A stretch of 64,000 bases of DNA from Clarkia xantiana subsp. parviflora (GCA_036873135.1 JAPTYO010000008.1:26996761-27060760), one strand, 5' to 3'. Positions 1 to 11,371 are shown, counted from the first letter of the stretch. Notes: generated from the letters alone by a model not told the origin. A program made the numbers and translations.

Positions 1-228
1 GGGCGGTTCGTCCAGTCAGCGTTTCCTAATTTAATCGGCATTTAATTGGAGATCTATAAATTTAGACATAAAATATTAATTGGTTGTAAATTAAGAAGTA
101 TTTTTATTTCCTATTTTAGTCTCTACGTAAAATAAAGAAACAAATTAATTAAAAGTTTCCATTTAAATAGTAAATCTATACAGTTTGGTTCCGGAAGACC
201 ATAGACCGCCACATAAGCTATATAAAAC
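1..228 (+). repeat. 273-bp repeat unit, copy 1 (left end outside the window)
   Basis: The window opens inside a unit that recurs at 2284-2556, 2557-2829 and 6050-6316. Shared landmarks in order are GGGCGGTTCGTCCAGTCAG, a central AAATTAATTAAAAGTTTCC, and a right end GGAAGACCATAGACCGCCAC. This copy differs by scattered substitutions and ends in CATAAGCTATA rather than CGTAAGCGGTATA. It has no open frame. The unit always sits at the left of an AT-rich block that, in this window, ends in a Helitron-type 3' terminus, so it is probably part of a Helitron-like element. Confidence 0.8.
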
Positions 229-287
229 AAATAAATAAAGCTAGCCGTATATTTTCTTCTTCTATATATATAGCCAACGTATATTTT

Positions 288-291
<4 letters not shown>

Positions 292-352
<61 letters not shown>
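292..352. repeat. (AT)n microsatellite
   Basis: About 60 bp of perfect AT dinucleotide repeat. No coding potential. Confidence 0.95.
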
Positions 353-355
<3 letters not shown>

Positions 356-2253
356 TGGTCTTCCACTAAATATTTTGGTTTCTAAAAAAAAAACAAAAAC
401 TTACAAATACTAAACAATATAAAATCAATAAATTGAATTAAAATTAATTGAAGAAAGAAAGTACAAAAATAGGATTCGGACAGATTAATTTAGTTATTAT
501 AAACAAAAATGGTAACAACACTATATAATATTATAATATAATATATATGTATAATTTAATTCCACCTATATATATATTGTATAAATAAGAATAGTAACAA
601 TGTTATATATATATAACTAAACCCTAAAACAATATCACACACTCACTCAACATCAATCCATAATCCTAAACTACCTACATCATCACTAATCAATATGTAC
701 TAGCAAGCTAGCAGATAGATTCTTGAAGCTCTCCTTTTCCGTATCTAATATAGGTGGTATCTGGTAATACAAGAAGTGATGGTCTCCTTTTGGTTTATAT
801 AGGCCACATAAGATCTCCTTTTGATTGCACAATCGTAGCATTAATCTTTATTATAAGATCATGCAGAATTCAATGTAAGTCTCTTTGTGTGGGAGCTCAG
901 TCGTTGCCACGAACGGTATTAAGCATGTTGGTACTTCCTTTACTACGATTCTATTTATCTAAATCGGTTTTACTTAACTTATTTAGTTATTTGTAGATCA
1001 TATTATTTATGTGGTTCATTGTCTCAAAAAACCAATAGATTCGAACAACCTTAAAAATCAACTCAATATACAATTTTTTCTTTTCTAATAATATTATATT
1101 CTAGCTTCTGGTCGTAATTATAATGAATTTAGCTCGAAATCATTAATGTGATTGAACTTGATTTATATTATTTAATCCTAATTTTATGTCTTATATCTTA
1201 CTTTTTGCTAAAATATTCTTAAACTCGTGGATTCTTGATTTTTATGACTTATACTGACGTTAATGCGAGTTTCCCCGCTCCCCTCCTTCCCTTTTTCTCA
1301 CAAATTTGTTTCTCGCAATTATATGTGTACATATGGTATTTGTTATACAAAAATATTCTCAAACAACCGCCTTGAATTCCAACACGTTAATTAATTGTTA
1401 CACTGCATTATAATTGTTTCCTTTTTAGTAGACTCTTTATTGTGTTATTTATTCTTCCACCTTTGATATCTACAGATGAAATAGATAAGACTACGAAGTC
1501 TTTGGGGTTAGCATTATTCTTACTTATTGGTAAAATTCATTTAGTTAAAAAAAAAGACAATATAAGATTTTTTTTATGTTAAAAAATGCATTTATTTTTA
1601 TTATTTATGGGAGTTTGTTGAATTTCAAGTAGTTAGCTTCACTAATAATATACGAAGACTTACTCCCCATTTGGAAATTTGGAATTCTGAGTTCTAAGTA
1701 AAACGTTAGGAACCTAATGAACTTCATCTTCGAGTAGATAGAATCCATATGAGCCTAGACAATGAGGTCAATGATTTCACAACTATGTTTTCTTAACTTA
1801 TAAACGTCGTTTTATGGGAGTGAAATTCTTTTTTTATTGCTATGACATTTTCGATAATTAAAAATTATGAGTGAGATAAATGTAGTTAAGTTTGTAAAGA
1901 CAAATAATACTCAATATCATAACGTCAAAATATATTTATTTTACAATTATGTAAATTTGTAAAATAAAAAAAAATGATACATTAGATAAATGATACTCTT
2001 CATGTAATTCCCTGAATTTTTTTAAATATATATTATTTAAAATGATATAAATTAATTGTTTTTTAAGTTATTTTTTATTGGCGATAAAAAAATCTAAGAT
2101 AAATGGTAAAAAAAAAAAAAATCACATTTCTACCTAAAAATATATTAATTTTATAGAACATTTGATTATATATATACGGAAAATTTTATATTTTATTTAA
2201 AAAATAGAATAACTTAAGTTTTTTAATGTATATTTATTAATGTATTTTTTTTA
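353..2253. other. AT-rich non-coding body of the first Helitron-like unit
   Basis: I see no gene here: frames are short and the composition is poly-A/T. The small frame at 754-996 has no recognisable motif. The block ends at a Helitron 3' terminus and is best read as the body of a non-autonomous element. Confidence 0.5.
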
Positions 2254-2282
2254 CCCGCGCGGTGCGCGGGGTTAGTGGCTAG
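2254..2282 (+). mobile_element. Helitron 3' terminus (hairpin + CTAG)
   Basis: A GC-rich palindrome CCCGCGCGGTGCGCGGG (2254-2270) lies in otherwise AT-rich DNA. It is followed 8 nt later by CTAG (2279-2282) and then T. A short hairpin just upstream of CTRR, inserted before T, is the standard Helitron 3' end. Near-identical ends occur at 6020-6048 and 9008-9036. No Rep/helicase gene is visible, so the element would be non-autonomous. Confidence 0.8.
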
Positions 2283-2283
2283 T

Positions 2284-2556
2284 ATTATATTAATTCGGCA
2301 CCGGAAGCCCTCTGACTGACACGTGGGCGGTTCGTCCAGTCAGCGTTTCCTAATCTAATCGGCATTTAATTGGATATATCTAATTTTAGGCATAAAATAT
2401 TGATTGGTTCTAAATTAAGAAGTATTTTTATCTCTTATTTTAGTCTCTACGTAAAATAAAGAAACAAATTAATTAAAAGTTTCCATTTAAATAATAAATC
2501 TATACAGTTTGGTTCCGGAAGACCATAGACCGCCACGTAAGCGGTATATATATAGA
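2284..2556 (+). repeat. 273-bp repeat unit, copy 2
   Basis: Starts ATTATATTAATTCGGCACC immediately after the Helitron end and the target T. It is followed head to tail by copy 3 with a period of exactly 273 bp and only a few differences. Within the unit, the first about 35 bases (ACCGGAAG...CACGTGGGCGG) resemble the last about 35 (TTCCGGAAG...CACGTAAGCGG) as an imperfect direct repeat. Non-coding. Confidence 0.9.
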
Positions 2557-2829
2557 ATTATATTAATTCGGCACCGGAAGCCCTCTGACTGACACGTGGG
2601 CGGTTCGTCCAGTCAGCGTTTCCTAATCTAATCGGCATTTAATTGGATATATCTAATTTTAGGCATAAAATATTGATTGGTTCTAAATTAAGAAGTATTT
2701 TTATCTCCTATTTTAGTCTCTACGTAAAATAAAGAAACAAATTAATTAAAAGTTTCCATTTAAATAATAAATCTATACAGTTTGGTTCCGGAAGACCATA
2801 GACCGCCACGTAAGCGGTATATATATAGA
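2557..2829 (+). repeat. 273-bp repeat unit, copy 3 (tandem with copy 2)
   Basis: Nearly identical to copy 2 and directly adjacent, so a recent tandem duplication. Its right end runs into GGTATATATATAGAATAATC, the start of the next AT-rich block. Confidence 0.9.
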
Positions 2830-5361
2830 ATAATCAATAGAATAAACGTTATATATATATAACAATATTCGGTTATTAGGTATGTAATGGTGATAATTTA
2901 ATAGTTACTATAATATTAAATATATGTTGTTCGTAGCAAAAAAAAATAATTATATCCAAGCAGCCAAAATATTATATGCGTATGCAAGTACATACTAATT
3001 AATTATTTAATTATGCCAATTTTATTTTTGTTATGTAATGGTGGAGTTAATATAATTTAATAGTATTTATAATATATTTTATATGTCGTTTATTTGTTGT
3101 CCAAAAAAAAATCTATGCAATCAATTATGCCAATTTCATTATTAACTATTAAATATTTTTTTAACTCTCAATTACTAAATATTTCGCTACCATAATATAG
3201 TATTATCCATCAATACATACCGTATTATTTTATAGATTGATATTTCTGTAATATAATAGTTATTATTTATATTATTCAATAAAAATAATATCACATTAGT
3301 CAATATATATAGAATAATATAGCTGGCCAAAAAATACATAGAATTAACAATAAATATCATCCAAAATAAAATACTATTTTATAATAAATAAATTATATGA
3401 AAAAATAATTATATATAATCAAAATATATATTTTTGTAGTTATGTCGATATATAGACATTATATATATATAGTATATAGTATATCATACCGTCTTCTTTC
3501 ATGGTAATATTTTTTTTCTAATTAATGATATGTAATATATTTTATATACTATAATTTAGAATTGTTTAATGGAAATCTATATATACATACATACAATGCC
3601 TCTTAATATAAAGCCATTCCATCGTCAAGTGGTTAATTAACAAATTGAAGCCAATTGAATCTAGCACCACTTACAAAATTGTGGCCATTCGTCTTCTAAA
3701 CTAAGAAGTTGGTGAAGTTAAAACCCTAGCATGTTCGTGAACACTAATATCATCATCGTGTGACTAATCAAGGTGAATATTATGATTGGGAATTCTAGGA
3801 TTTAATGTTTTGATCCCAAACGATTTGATGATTACTCTGAATTTGTGTTAATTTGATTCTGTAATCTATATTATATTTTTTACATACTTGCTAACGACTT
3901 TGGATGTACAGATGGTATTAGAATATTATTTTATATCGGCACTTTAAAGATTGGCTAAGGTATGCTCAAATTTTATACTAGAATAATGTTTAGATTTGAG
4001 TGTCCTCTTGAACTTTAAAGGTTGACTTGGGCCTGTTGATATTGTATATTTATCACGTTTGATATTGTTTGAGATAAAAAAAATCACGTTTTTTCAAGTA
4101 ATTATTAACTTCTAATGTTATATCAGATGCATCATCCATGTATGGCTATCAAAAAATATTATGATGTCTTTTATCTTGGCAAAATTTTGTAAGATGTATA
4201 TGAGTAAAAACAATATATTAAGAGTAATTTCAAGATATGTATTGAAAATATTAGTTTCAATATAAATTGTTTATTTATTTATTCGTTTCACCTTGATAAG
4301 AAGTTGTATTTCAATTCAAATTATTTTGCTTATGTAGGGTTTATGGCAGAATTTACCACGACGTTGGATACAATGAGTTGAAGTCTTACTATGAGAACGC
4401 ATGTCACTTCTGACTTCATTTCTTGAGGAAAAGATCACTAGATTGAGTTGCTTTACAGGTACTTCAATGCTACTCAATTAATTGAATACATATATTATGA
4501 CTCTTAAATCTTTTATCCATGGCCATATTAGTGGATCAATACTCTAATTTATAAATTTGTAATGTGATGTGTACATTTTTTATGATTACTTTAAATTGCG
4601 AGTAAGACTAATATGACAATACGACGTGGAATAAATCAAAAATACGTAGTTAAAAACGTTGTGTTTTCTATAGGAAGTTACTATAACTGCAATTAATTAT
4701 AGAAATATGACCATGCATAAAAAATTATGATTTTTTTTTTTATAACAAAAATTAGAGAACATGTTGATTTATGATGTAATTTTTTTAATAAAAAATAAAT
4801 AACATTATCTATATTGATTTGACAAGTTAAAATGTCGTGAAAGAATAAACCTTAGCAGGTTTTCTTACAATTTGAAGAGCATGTGATTAAAGAGAAGACT
4901 GGAAATGCGCGGTGGACTGAGTGCAACATTGATTATACATAAGAAAATATACAACTTTATCAGGCTTATTTACACGTGCTTGGAAATGTTTGGATTGTTT
5001 TACTTCGTTTTTCCAATTTATCTGCACAGGACGAGGGATCAACACTCGGATGCTTTAGTTTTTTGGATTAATGTAATCATATTATTCTAGCTAATCAAAT
5101 TGGAGTTAAAGTCATTTTCAAGAATATAGCTGAATAAGATTTTGTTTGGGTTTGGTTTGATTGGTTTATATATATAGCACATTCATAATGATTATTATAT
5201 ACATATATTGTTGATTTAATGATGTTGAATATACATACTTATCATATTTTAAACTCTACGTAAAATAAATAATTATATAATTAAAAATTTCTATTTAAAT
5301 TATATATACTTATATAGTTTACCAAAAACAATTACATTACTCTAGATAACATTATACTTAG

Positions 5362-5364
<3 letters not shown>

Positions 5365-5407
<43 letters not shown>
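5365..5407. repeat. (TA)n microsatellite
   Basis: Perfect TA dinucleotide run inside the Helitron-like body. Confidence 0.95.
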
Positions 5408-5410
<3 letters not shown>

Positions 5411-5484
5411 AAGTCAAAATAGTCTTGCTTTAAAACGTAATGTTTTAAGCTATCAAATATATTATTATATATAAAAAAATCCAC

Positions 5485-5531
<47 letters not shown>
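5485..5531. repeat. (ATA)n microsatellite
   Basis: Trinucleotide run. It makes a spurious poly-Tyr frame on the minus strand (5332-5589). Confidence 0.95.
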
Positions 5532-5532
<1 letters not shown>

Positions 5533-6019
5533 TATAGATATACTAAATGAATTATAATAACAACTTTGCGGTGCATCTATTTTTACCAAGAAAAAACATG
5601 TTTAAAAGAAAGATATCTATAATTTTTTAAATTAACATCCGCTCATGTAAAATATATTTTTTGGTCACATCATGTAAAATATGTTAAATAATTAATATAT
5701 CTATATTGACTAATTTAAATAAGAACAATTATAATTATTCAAAAAATATCAACAAACAAAATGAGTAGGTGTTAAAATTATAAGTCTTATATTATATCAG
5801 ATATACATCTACTAAAAATATATAACGTTGATTATTTCACTACAAATAATATTTTAATAATAATAATTATTAAACACTTTAATTAAATTAATGCATTATT
5901 CGTAATTAATTTTCTATAAAAAACAGATTAAAACTTTTAAATAAATGTTGATATATTGTTTCATATTCAATAAATTAAGATAACTTATTTTTTAATTTAA
6001 TTTTTAAGTTAATTTTTCT

Positions 6020-6048
6020 CCCGCGCGGTGCGCGGGGTTAGCCGCTAG
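6020..6048 (+). mobile_element. Helitron 3' terminus (hairpin + CTAG)
   Basis: Palindrome CCCGCGCGGTGCGCGGG (6020-6036), then GTTAGCCG and CTAG (6045-6048) followed by T. The hairpin is identical to the one at 2254-2270. Confidence 0.8.
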
Positions 6049-6049
6049 T

Positions 6050-6316
6050 ATTATATTAATTCGGTATCAGAAGCCCTCTGGTTGACACGTGGACAGTCCA
6101 CGCAGTCACAGTTTCCTAATTTAATCGGAATTTAATATGGGTTCTCTAAATTTAGATACATAATATTGATTGGTTGAAAATTAAGAAGTATTTTTATCTC
6201 CTATTTTGGTCTCTACGCAATTTAAAGAAACAAATTAATTAAAAGTTTCCTTTTAAATAGTAAATCTATACAGTTTGGCTCCGGAAGACCGTAGGCCGCC
6301 ACGTAAGCATATATAT
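6050..6316 (+). repeat. 273-bp repeat unit, copy 4 (more diverged)
   Basis: Starts ATTATATTAATTCGGTATC right after the Helitron end, exactly as copy 2 does at 2284. It ends in CGCCACGTAAGCATATATATA. More substitutions than copies 2 and 3, including in the GTGGACAGTCCACGCAGTCA segment. Confidence 0.85.
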
Positions 6317-9007
6317 AGAGAATAATTAAAACAATAGTTTTGGCAAAAAAAAAAAATTAGAACAATGAGTTTGTATCTATATTAAATATTAATTAGAGGA
6401 TTATATATATATATACTCCGTTTTATTTTTTTAATAAAATATAAAAGAAAAATATTTTTTTTAGAAATCTATATATATATAAAGAATAAATGTATGTATA
6501 ATAAATAAATGTGTATAGACGTTTCAAAATTGTTTAATATATATATATATATATTATAATAAAAAAACCATATTAAAACAATTTATAAAGTGCATACATA
6601 AAGAAATAATATATAAGTTTTTTCTACATGTGCATAGTTTGTCTTCTTTATAATATACATCATATATATTAATCTAATCAACGGTTCTTTATTTCTATAG
6701 TTAAAAGCTACGAATATCATCTATATATTGAGTTGAGATTTTACGAGATCGCACGGACATTCGACTTTATTTTGTTGAGAAAAGTTTATTTGAGTTCATA
6801 GGTATATCACTCTCTCAAATCTAGGATAAATTATATGTTTTTATGAATATTTTACAGTTGAATTAGAGGCGACAAAGTGTTGATTATTTTATTTTGTTTT
6901 TGTTATATTATCAGTTCCGTATGAGCTATTGAAAGACTCGATGAAAGCAGTGAATTTACTACGGAAAGTATTTTATTGTGATACCTTAATTAAATTAAGA
7001 ATTTTTCATTTTTTTCGTATAATTATTACATGAATGTTTCTAATGCTTTTTCAGTTATCTTTATATACATATCAAGTTCGAGGTACATTATTGTGATAAA
7101 TATATATTTTATTAGATCTTATAATAATAATTTTTTTTTATATTTTTTTAATTATAGTTTGTAAAGACGGAATCAACGTTCTTTTATACTAATATTAAAT
7201 CGTCGAGATTGACTTGACATCCAACAAGATAATTGTTTTCCTTCAAATCAACCAAGTAAATTTGAGGATTTTTCTACTATGCTTTGGGAGCATCATGCTT
7301 TTGGTTTTTTTAATACTATGGTGGACTTAATTGTAACATAACTAAAACTTTAAAAGTATGAAATAGTATGAATTTTTTTAACTACACCTAAGATGTGTAT
7401 CATATTATTAATAATATCAATTTCCCTATGGGGTTCACCTTTAGGGCAATAGAAAAATAAAAAAATTAGTGGCAAAAGCATGGTGCTCCAAGAGCATTGT
7501 AGAAATGTCCTAAATTTGACGGTAAATTACTCATTTTGAACCACTGTTAAATTACATATGTTTAATTTAATTTTGTTTTATTTGTACATGAATATTCTAA
7601 TGTATTTTTTCTGTTATATATATATGTATGTTTAAGAATCGTTATGATATATACTTTTATAAAATTTATTTATAATAATGAATTTTGTAGTTTTGTTTTG
7701 AATGTAGCGTGTCATATATATATATAAATAATATTAATGTAATTGTGTCATATAGCTAACCTTCCTATCTTGATTTCGGTGCCAGACATTCATGCATTGC
7801 ATATCCACCAACATGACCAGCAGCACGACAATTTTAGTCACGACGACAATCTAACCTCGAGACCGTGTTCTCCACAGTTTTGACTGAGATTAATCAAATT
7901 ATAACGTGAATACGAATATTTTCTTCAAAGGACCAAGATATTATTCCTGGGCACAAGAACATATCAGAGATCAATACAACACGGGTGCTGCTTTTCATCA
8001 TGAGCAATTTCAGATTTGAAGTTCGTTTTGCACAATTTTGTATTTGATCAACAATGAGATTATATTTTTTTTTCTTTAAAATGATCGACATATAGTTTTT
8101 TTTTTTTTGTCACTTTCTTCCTTTGAAGGACCAGAATCACCTTGAAGTTAATCAACGTTGAGGGTTTTCGAGTTCATAATCGTCAAGAAGGCCGCGATGG
8201 TTTCGCAGACAATTCACAACATGCTTACCTCTATTGATTTTCATCATTCTTTAAATGCTTACCTCTCACGAATAAGATTTCTTACACAATTTAGGGTTTT
8301 GCGATTGGTTTCCGCAAGCAGTTTTACTAAGGCTTAACTCGGTTAGGTTCCCGGAGATCAGTACGACGATTTTGGGAGAAGATAAGATAGTACTTCAATT
8401 GGTTGAATTTTTTTTGTAGATAGACTAAGGGCTCACCCTCACGATCGATATGCACCTTGATTTTTGTTAAAATACAATTTGAGTTTGATTAATTTGTTAA
8501 GAGTGATTTTTTTTTAATAATTTATATGCATTTTTTTTTGGCATGAACTTACATACAATTCAAAGGTTACCACCTAAAAGAAACTGCCACTACATTTTGT
8601 ATTATATTTGCATATCTATATATTTTTGTATGACCAATAAATATTTTAAGTTGTCGATTTGTTTTATATTTATTTAGTATAATAATTTTTTTTAATACTT
8701 ATAAGGTTCTAAACATATAAACAATTTTTTACTTAGCAAATATCAACAAATAAAAATAAGTTAATGTTAAAAATTTATGTTTTATATTATATATTATATT
8801 AGTTAGACATCTTATAAAAATGATATACAATGTTGATTATTTTACTAATGAAATAATAATTTATATTAATACTTTAATTAAATTAATGCATTATTGTTAA
8901 TTTATTTTCTGTTCAAAAAATATATTAATTTTTTTAAATAGCGTTGCATATTTAATAAATTAAGATAACTTTATTTTTTTAATCTTAATTTTATTTAGAA
9001 TTTTTAT

Positions 9008-9036
9008 CCCGCACGGTGTGCGGGGTTAGTATCTAG
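9008..9036 (+). mobile_element. Helitron 3' terminus, compensated hairpin variant
   Basis: CCCGCACGGTGTGCGGG forms the same stem as the other two ends through one compensated base pair. CTAG follows at 9033-9036, then T. No 273-bp repeat follows here, so this is the right end of the array. Confidence 0.8.
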
Positions 9037-9426
9037 TATATAAAATAAAATAGATTAAATACTCTTATGCATTCTTTGTCTCTTTCTTAATTAAAAAATA
9101 ATAATTTATCTAAATCGTGTTTAGGGATTTAGGGATTGATGTGGATTTTTAAAAACAGAAGAAATAATTTAATAATATTTAAAACAGAGTACAACAGTTT
9201 GATGGATGTGCATTTTGGGGACTTTCGCATGCTAATCGTATGGAGTCTTTCGTGATTATGAAGTGAAGGGAACCAAACAATATATTATATTATATATAAA
9301 ATAATTTAGCACTGTTTTTTTTTCCTATCTCCATATTATCATTTATACTTGTTCCATTTTCCATTATGGGTCTATATATCTTCTCATCTTCAAGTTTCTT
9401 CTATATCTCTCTGTTTTTTTTTTGTC
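9037..9426. other. AT-rich intergenic DNA, nothing recognised
   Basis: No open frame, repeat or element end was found between the Helitron end and the foldback element. Confidence 0.6.
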
Positions 9427-10263
9427 AATAACCTGGAAGAGGTCTGAAGATTGGACCTTGTGAATTTGAGAGGTTTGAAGATTGAAATGGTGATAACTGA
9501 GGTCTGAAGTTTGGACTTTGTGATTTTTAGGTTTTCCGTCCAAATTTTATGTCAAATTTAACAGAAACACGTGAAATCTCATATTTACCCCTGACAATAT
9601 TTTAAACAAATTAAAGTTTAATTAATTGAACATGAAATGACAAAAACACCCCTTTCACTAATTAAAACATAACCCAATTCCGGCCACCACCACGGCTCCC
9701 GCCGGCCACCACCCAACTCCGGCGACCACCACCCAATTCCGGCGACCACCACTCACAGTCCGGCGACCCCACCAAACTCCGACGACCGCCACAATGGCCA
9801 CGATTGGGCCCCGATCGGAGCTCGGTGGTCCCGAATCGGAGCCACAGAGCTCCAGATCGGAGCTCTGTGGCTCCAACCTTGTGGGCCCAATCGGGGCCGA
9901 TGACTCCGATTTGGGCCCAACCGGGGTCGCGGTTGTGCTCGCCGGAGTTGGGTGGTGGTCGTCGGAGCGTGTGGTGGTCGCCGGAGCTGAGTGGTGGTCG
10001 CCGGAGTTGGGTGGTGGTCACCGGAGTTGGTGGTGGCATTAAGGGCATTTTCGTCTTTTAATTTAATTAAGCATTTTTGGAATTTTATTTTATTTCTGGT
10101 CACATGTCAAGCACATGACCAGTTTCCGTTAATTTTAACGGAAAAAACTAATGGAGACCTCTATTATCTACAAATCAAAACTTCAGACCTCTATTATCAC
10201 CAATTTAAACTTCAAACCTCTCAAATTCACATGGCCCAAACTTCAGACCTCTCCCAGGTTATT
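9427..10263. mobile_element. 837-bp foldback (long-TIR) MITE with GC-rich core
   Basis: The ends are inverted copies: AATAACCTGG at 9427-9436 and CCAGGTTATT at 10254-10263. Homology continues inward for over 100 bp on each side (AGAGGTCTGAAG, GTGAATTTGAGAGGTTTGAAG in pieces). The core (about 9670-10040) is GC-rich and itself an inverted pair of CCGGCGACCACCACCCAA-type repeats around the centre near 9850, so almost the whole element could fold on itself. Overlapping frames on both strands are by-products of the triplet-like GGTGGT/CCACCA repeats. Superfamily is unassigned; Mutator-type foldback is possible. No clear target duplication was seen. Confidence 0.75.
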
Positions 10264-10459
10264 AACCTTTTTCTTTTACTATCCCTCGCCGCAAATGCAA
10301 CAACATATACGCAAGCATCGACTTAAGAAAGACGTGGCTTTTAGAGAAAACATCAAACAACCTACTAAAGGCAGCATTTTTAAGATTTTCTCTTCTACCC
10401 AACGGAAGGAATGAGTTGAAAAAATAATAATAATAATTACGGTTTCAACACGACACATG
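10264..10459. other. intergenic, nothing recognised
   Basis: Short unannotated stretch between the foldback element and the Gypsy element's target duplication. Confidence 0.6.
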
Positions 10460-10464
10460 CACCT
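10460..10464. other. target-site duplication CACCT (left)
   Basis: Five bases directly left of the 5' LTR. The same five bases follow the 3' LTR at 21815-21819, which fixes both element ends. Confidence 0.95.
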
Positions 10465-10819
10465 TGATGGGTTCCGATGTAATCGTTAGCCCCGTTAACA
10501 GTCACTAGACGGCGAGTAAGTCCAGTGGGCCTCGTGAAAGGCCTGGAAGGCCCAGAAGCCCAGTATGAAGGGTCCCAACTTTAGCGGTCCCGATATATGA
10601 GCTGAATGCTCCCGACAAGAAGCCTCTGAGAAGGCCCCGATAATAAAGCCCCGAAGAGGCTGGACCTGTCTCATGAGACAAAGGGTCCTGGGTGGTGACC
10701 TAGAATGAGATAACTCTGGAGTCCCCGATATGAATTAGGACTTGTGATCAGAGGATAAGACCGAGAAACCCGCCTACTAGATAGAGTAGTGGGAGAACGG
10801 TTAAGATACAGATAACCTC

Positions 10820-10925
10820 CCCCGAGATACGCAGGGCGTGCCCGAGATACACGGAGTATGGGCAAGATACGCGGAGCCTGGGGCGAGATATATGGAATCC
10901 CGAACGAGATATGCGGAATCGTGGG
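10820..10925 (+). repeat. U3 tandem motif GAGATACGCGGAG
   Basis: Five imperfect copies of a roughly 22-bp unit containing GAGATACGCGGAG or close variants, 45-150 bp upstream of the TATA box. Position in U3 fits enhancer-like repeats, but that is inference. The 3' LTR carries the same cluster. Confidence 0.7.
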
Positions 10926-10971
10926 TAAAACTGCCAGGCGCGGTTACAGGTAACTGAGTAACTTCCCCTCC

Positions 10972-10979
10972 TATATAAA
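10972..10979 (+). promoter_or_regulatory. TATA box of the 5' LTR
   Basis: TATATAAA inside CCTCCTATATAAAGGAGG, so flanked by a short inverted repeat. It would place U3/R about 30 bp downstream. The matching box in the 3' LTR is at 21607-21614. Confidence 0.8.
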
Positions 10980-11061
10980 GGAGGAAGTTACCTCAGAAAA
11001 CACATACTCTAATACGAGCTTAGATCACTGCTACCACCCCATTGATCAAATACTCATTTAG

Positions 11062-11105
11062 GCATCGGAGAGGGATTCTGGGTCACCACCCAGGTCATCC
11101 CCTTT
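11062..11105 (+). promoter_or_regulatory. Conserved LTR leader motif with hairpin
   Basis: GCATCGGAGAGGG is followed by the perfect stem CTGGGT (11078-11083) / ACCCAG (11088-11093) with loop CACC, then CCCCTTTTGCAGG. The same layout with different stem sequences occurs at about 30644, 31228 and 41868, and again in this element's 3' LTR. It lies downstream of the TATA box, so it would be part of the transcript. A structural RNA role is inferred from the paired changes. Confidence 0.65.
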
Positions 11106-11180
11106 TGCAGGATTACGCGGAGCCCAGGAGTTCAAGCTTTCCGTCAAGAACGTAACGGAGCTTCGCCCGTGATCCAACAT

Positions 11181-11197
11181 TGGCGCCGTCTGTGGGA
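11181..11197 (+). other. Primer-binding site
   Basis: TGGCGCCGTCTGTGGGA begins one base after the LTR end. The first nine bases fit the 3' end of plant tRNA-Asp (...ACGGCGCCA), and the rest does not pair fully. The exact tRNA is therefore uncertain, though the position is diagnostic. Confidence 0.8.
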
Positions 11198-11233
11198 ACC
11201 TTACGAAAAGCCAAAATAGTTTATACTAGATCG

Positions 11234-11371
11234 ATGGCTGGTGGTGGCAAGAAGAAGCAAGTCCAGGCCGGCAGTTCTCGCCCTGCTGGAACTCTGAATT
11301 CCACGCTGCCGGAATATGCTGCTGAACAAGGTGAGCACCCTGCTGCTTCTCAAACAGGGGGGGCATGGTGA
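11234..11371 (+). pseudogene. gag N-terminal segment (before the frameshift)
   Basis: Opens MAGGGKKKQVQAG, a basic start, and is proline/alanine-rich. It runs out of frame after the seven-G run at 11357-11363 and stops at 11369-11371. The frame one base over continues the protein, so this is the N-terminus of Gag split by a one-base length change in the G run. The start is chosen because it is the first ATG after the PBS. Confidence 0.75.

Larger units (their letters stand above)
2283..6048 (+). mobile_element. Helitron-like non-autonomous unit (second of array)
   Basis: Begins with the 273-bp repeats, runs through about 3.2 kb of AT-rich DNA and ends at a Helitron 3' terminus (hairpin 6020-6036, CTAG 6045-6048). 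The last about 350 bp are homologous to the end of the next unit (8680-9036), with shared blocks such as ACTTTAATTAAATTAATGCA and AATAAATTAAGATAACTT. A stretch near 4375-4440 also resembles 6730-6795 in the next unit. No Rep/helicase frame was seen. The 5' terminus is inferred, since I do not see a canonical A|TC start. Confidence 0.55.
6049..9036 (+). mobile_element. Helitron-like non-autonomous unit (third of array)
   Basis: Copy 4 of the 273-bp repeat, about 2.3 kb of AT-rich DNA, then about 350 bp homologous to the end of the previous unit, ending in CCCGCACGGTGTGCGGG (9008-9024) and CTAG (9033-9036). The hairpin stem carries paired changes against the other two ends (CGCGC/GCGCG becomes CGCAC/GTGCG), so pairing is kept. 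The frame at 7894-8091 (minus) has no motif I recognise. No helicase is seen. Confidence 0.55.
10465..11179 (+). repeat. 5' LTR of the Tat element
   Basis: Starts TGATGGGTTCCG and ends GATCCAACA; 715 bp, matching 21100-21814. U3 holds a cluster of about 22-bp GAGATACGCGGAG-type repeats (10820-10925). A TATA box TATATAAA lies at 10972-10979 between CCTCC and GGAGG. Downstream is GCATCGGAGAGGG with a hairpin (11078-11093). The small minus-strand frame at 10671-10865 lies wholly in U3 and is not a gene. Confidence 0.95.

Noticed and set aside
4905..5090. 61-codon frame in the second Helitron-like unit
   Set aside because: Hydrophobic but short, no motif, and surrounding frames are closed.
5332..5589. 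85-codon minus-strand frame
   Set aside because: Poly-Tyr and Ile/Tyr stretches from (ATA)n and (TA)n microsatellites.
7894..8091. Possible replication-protein-like fragment in the Helitron-like body
   Set aside because: I considered an RPA-like remnant because plant Helitrons can carry one, but no diagnostic motif is present.
9662..10103. Overlapping 70-128 codon frames on both strands
   Set aside because: They come from the GGTGGT/CCACCA-type inverted repeats in the foldback core.
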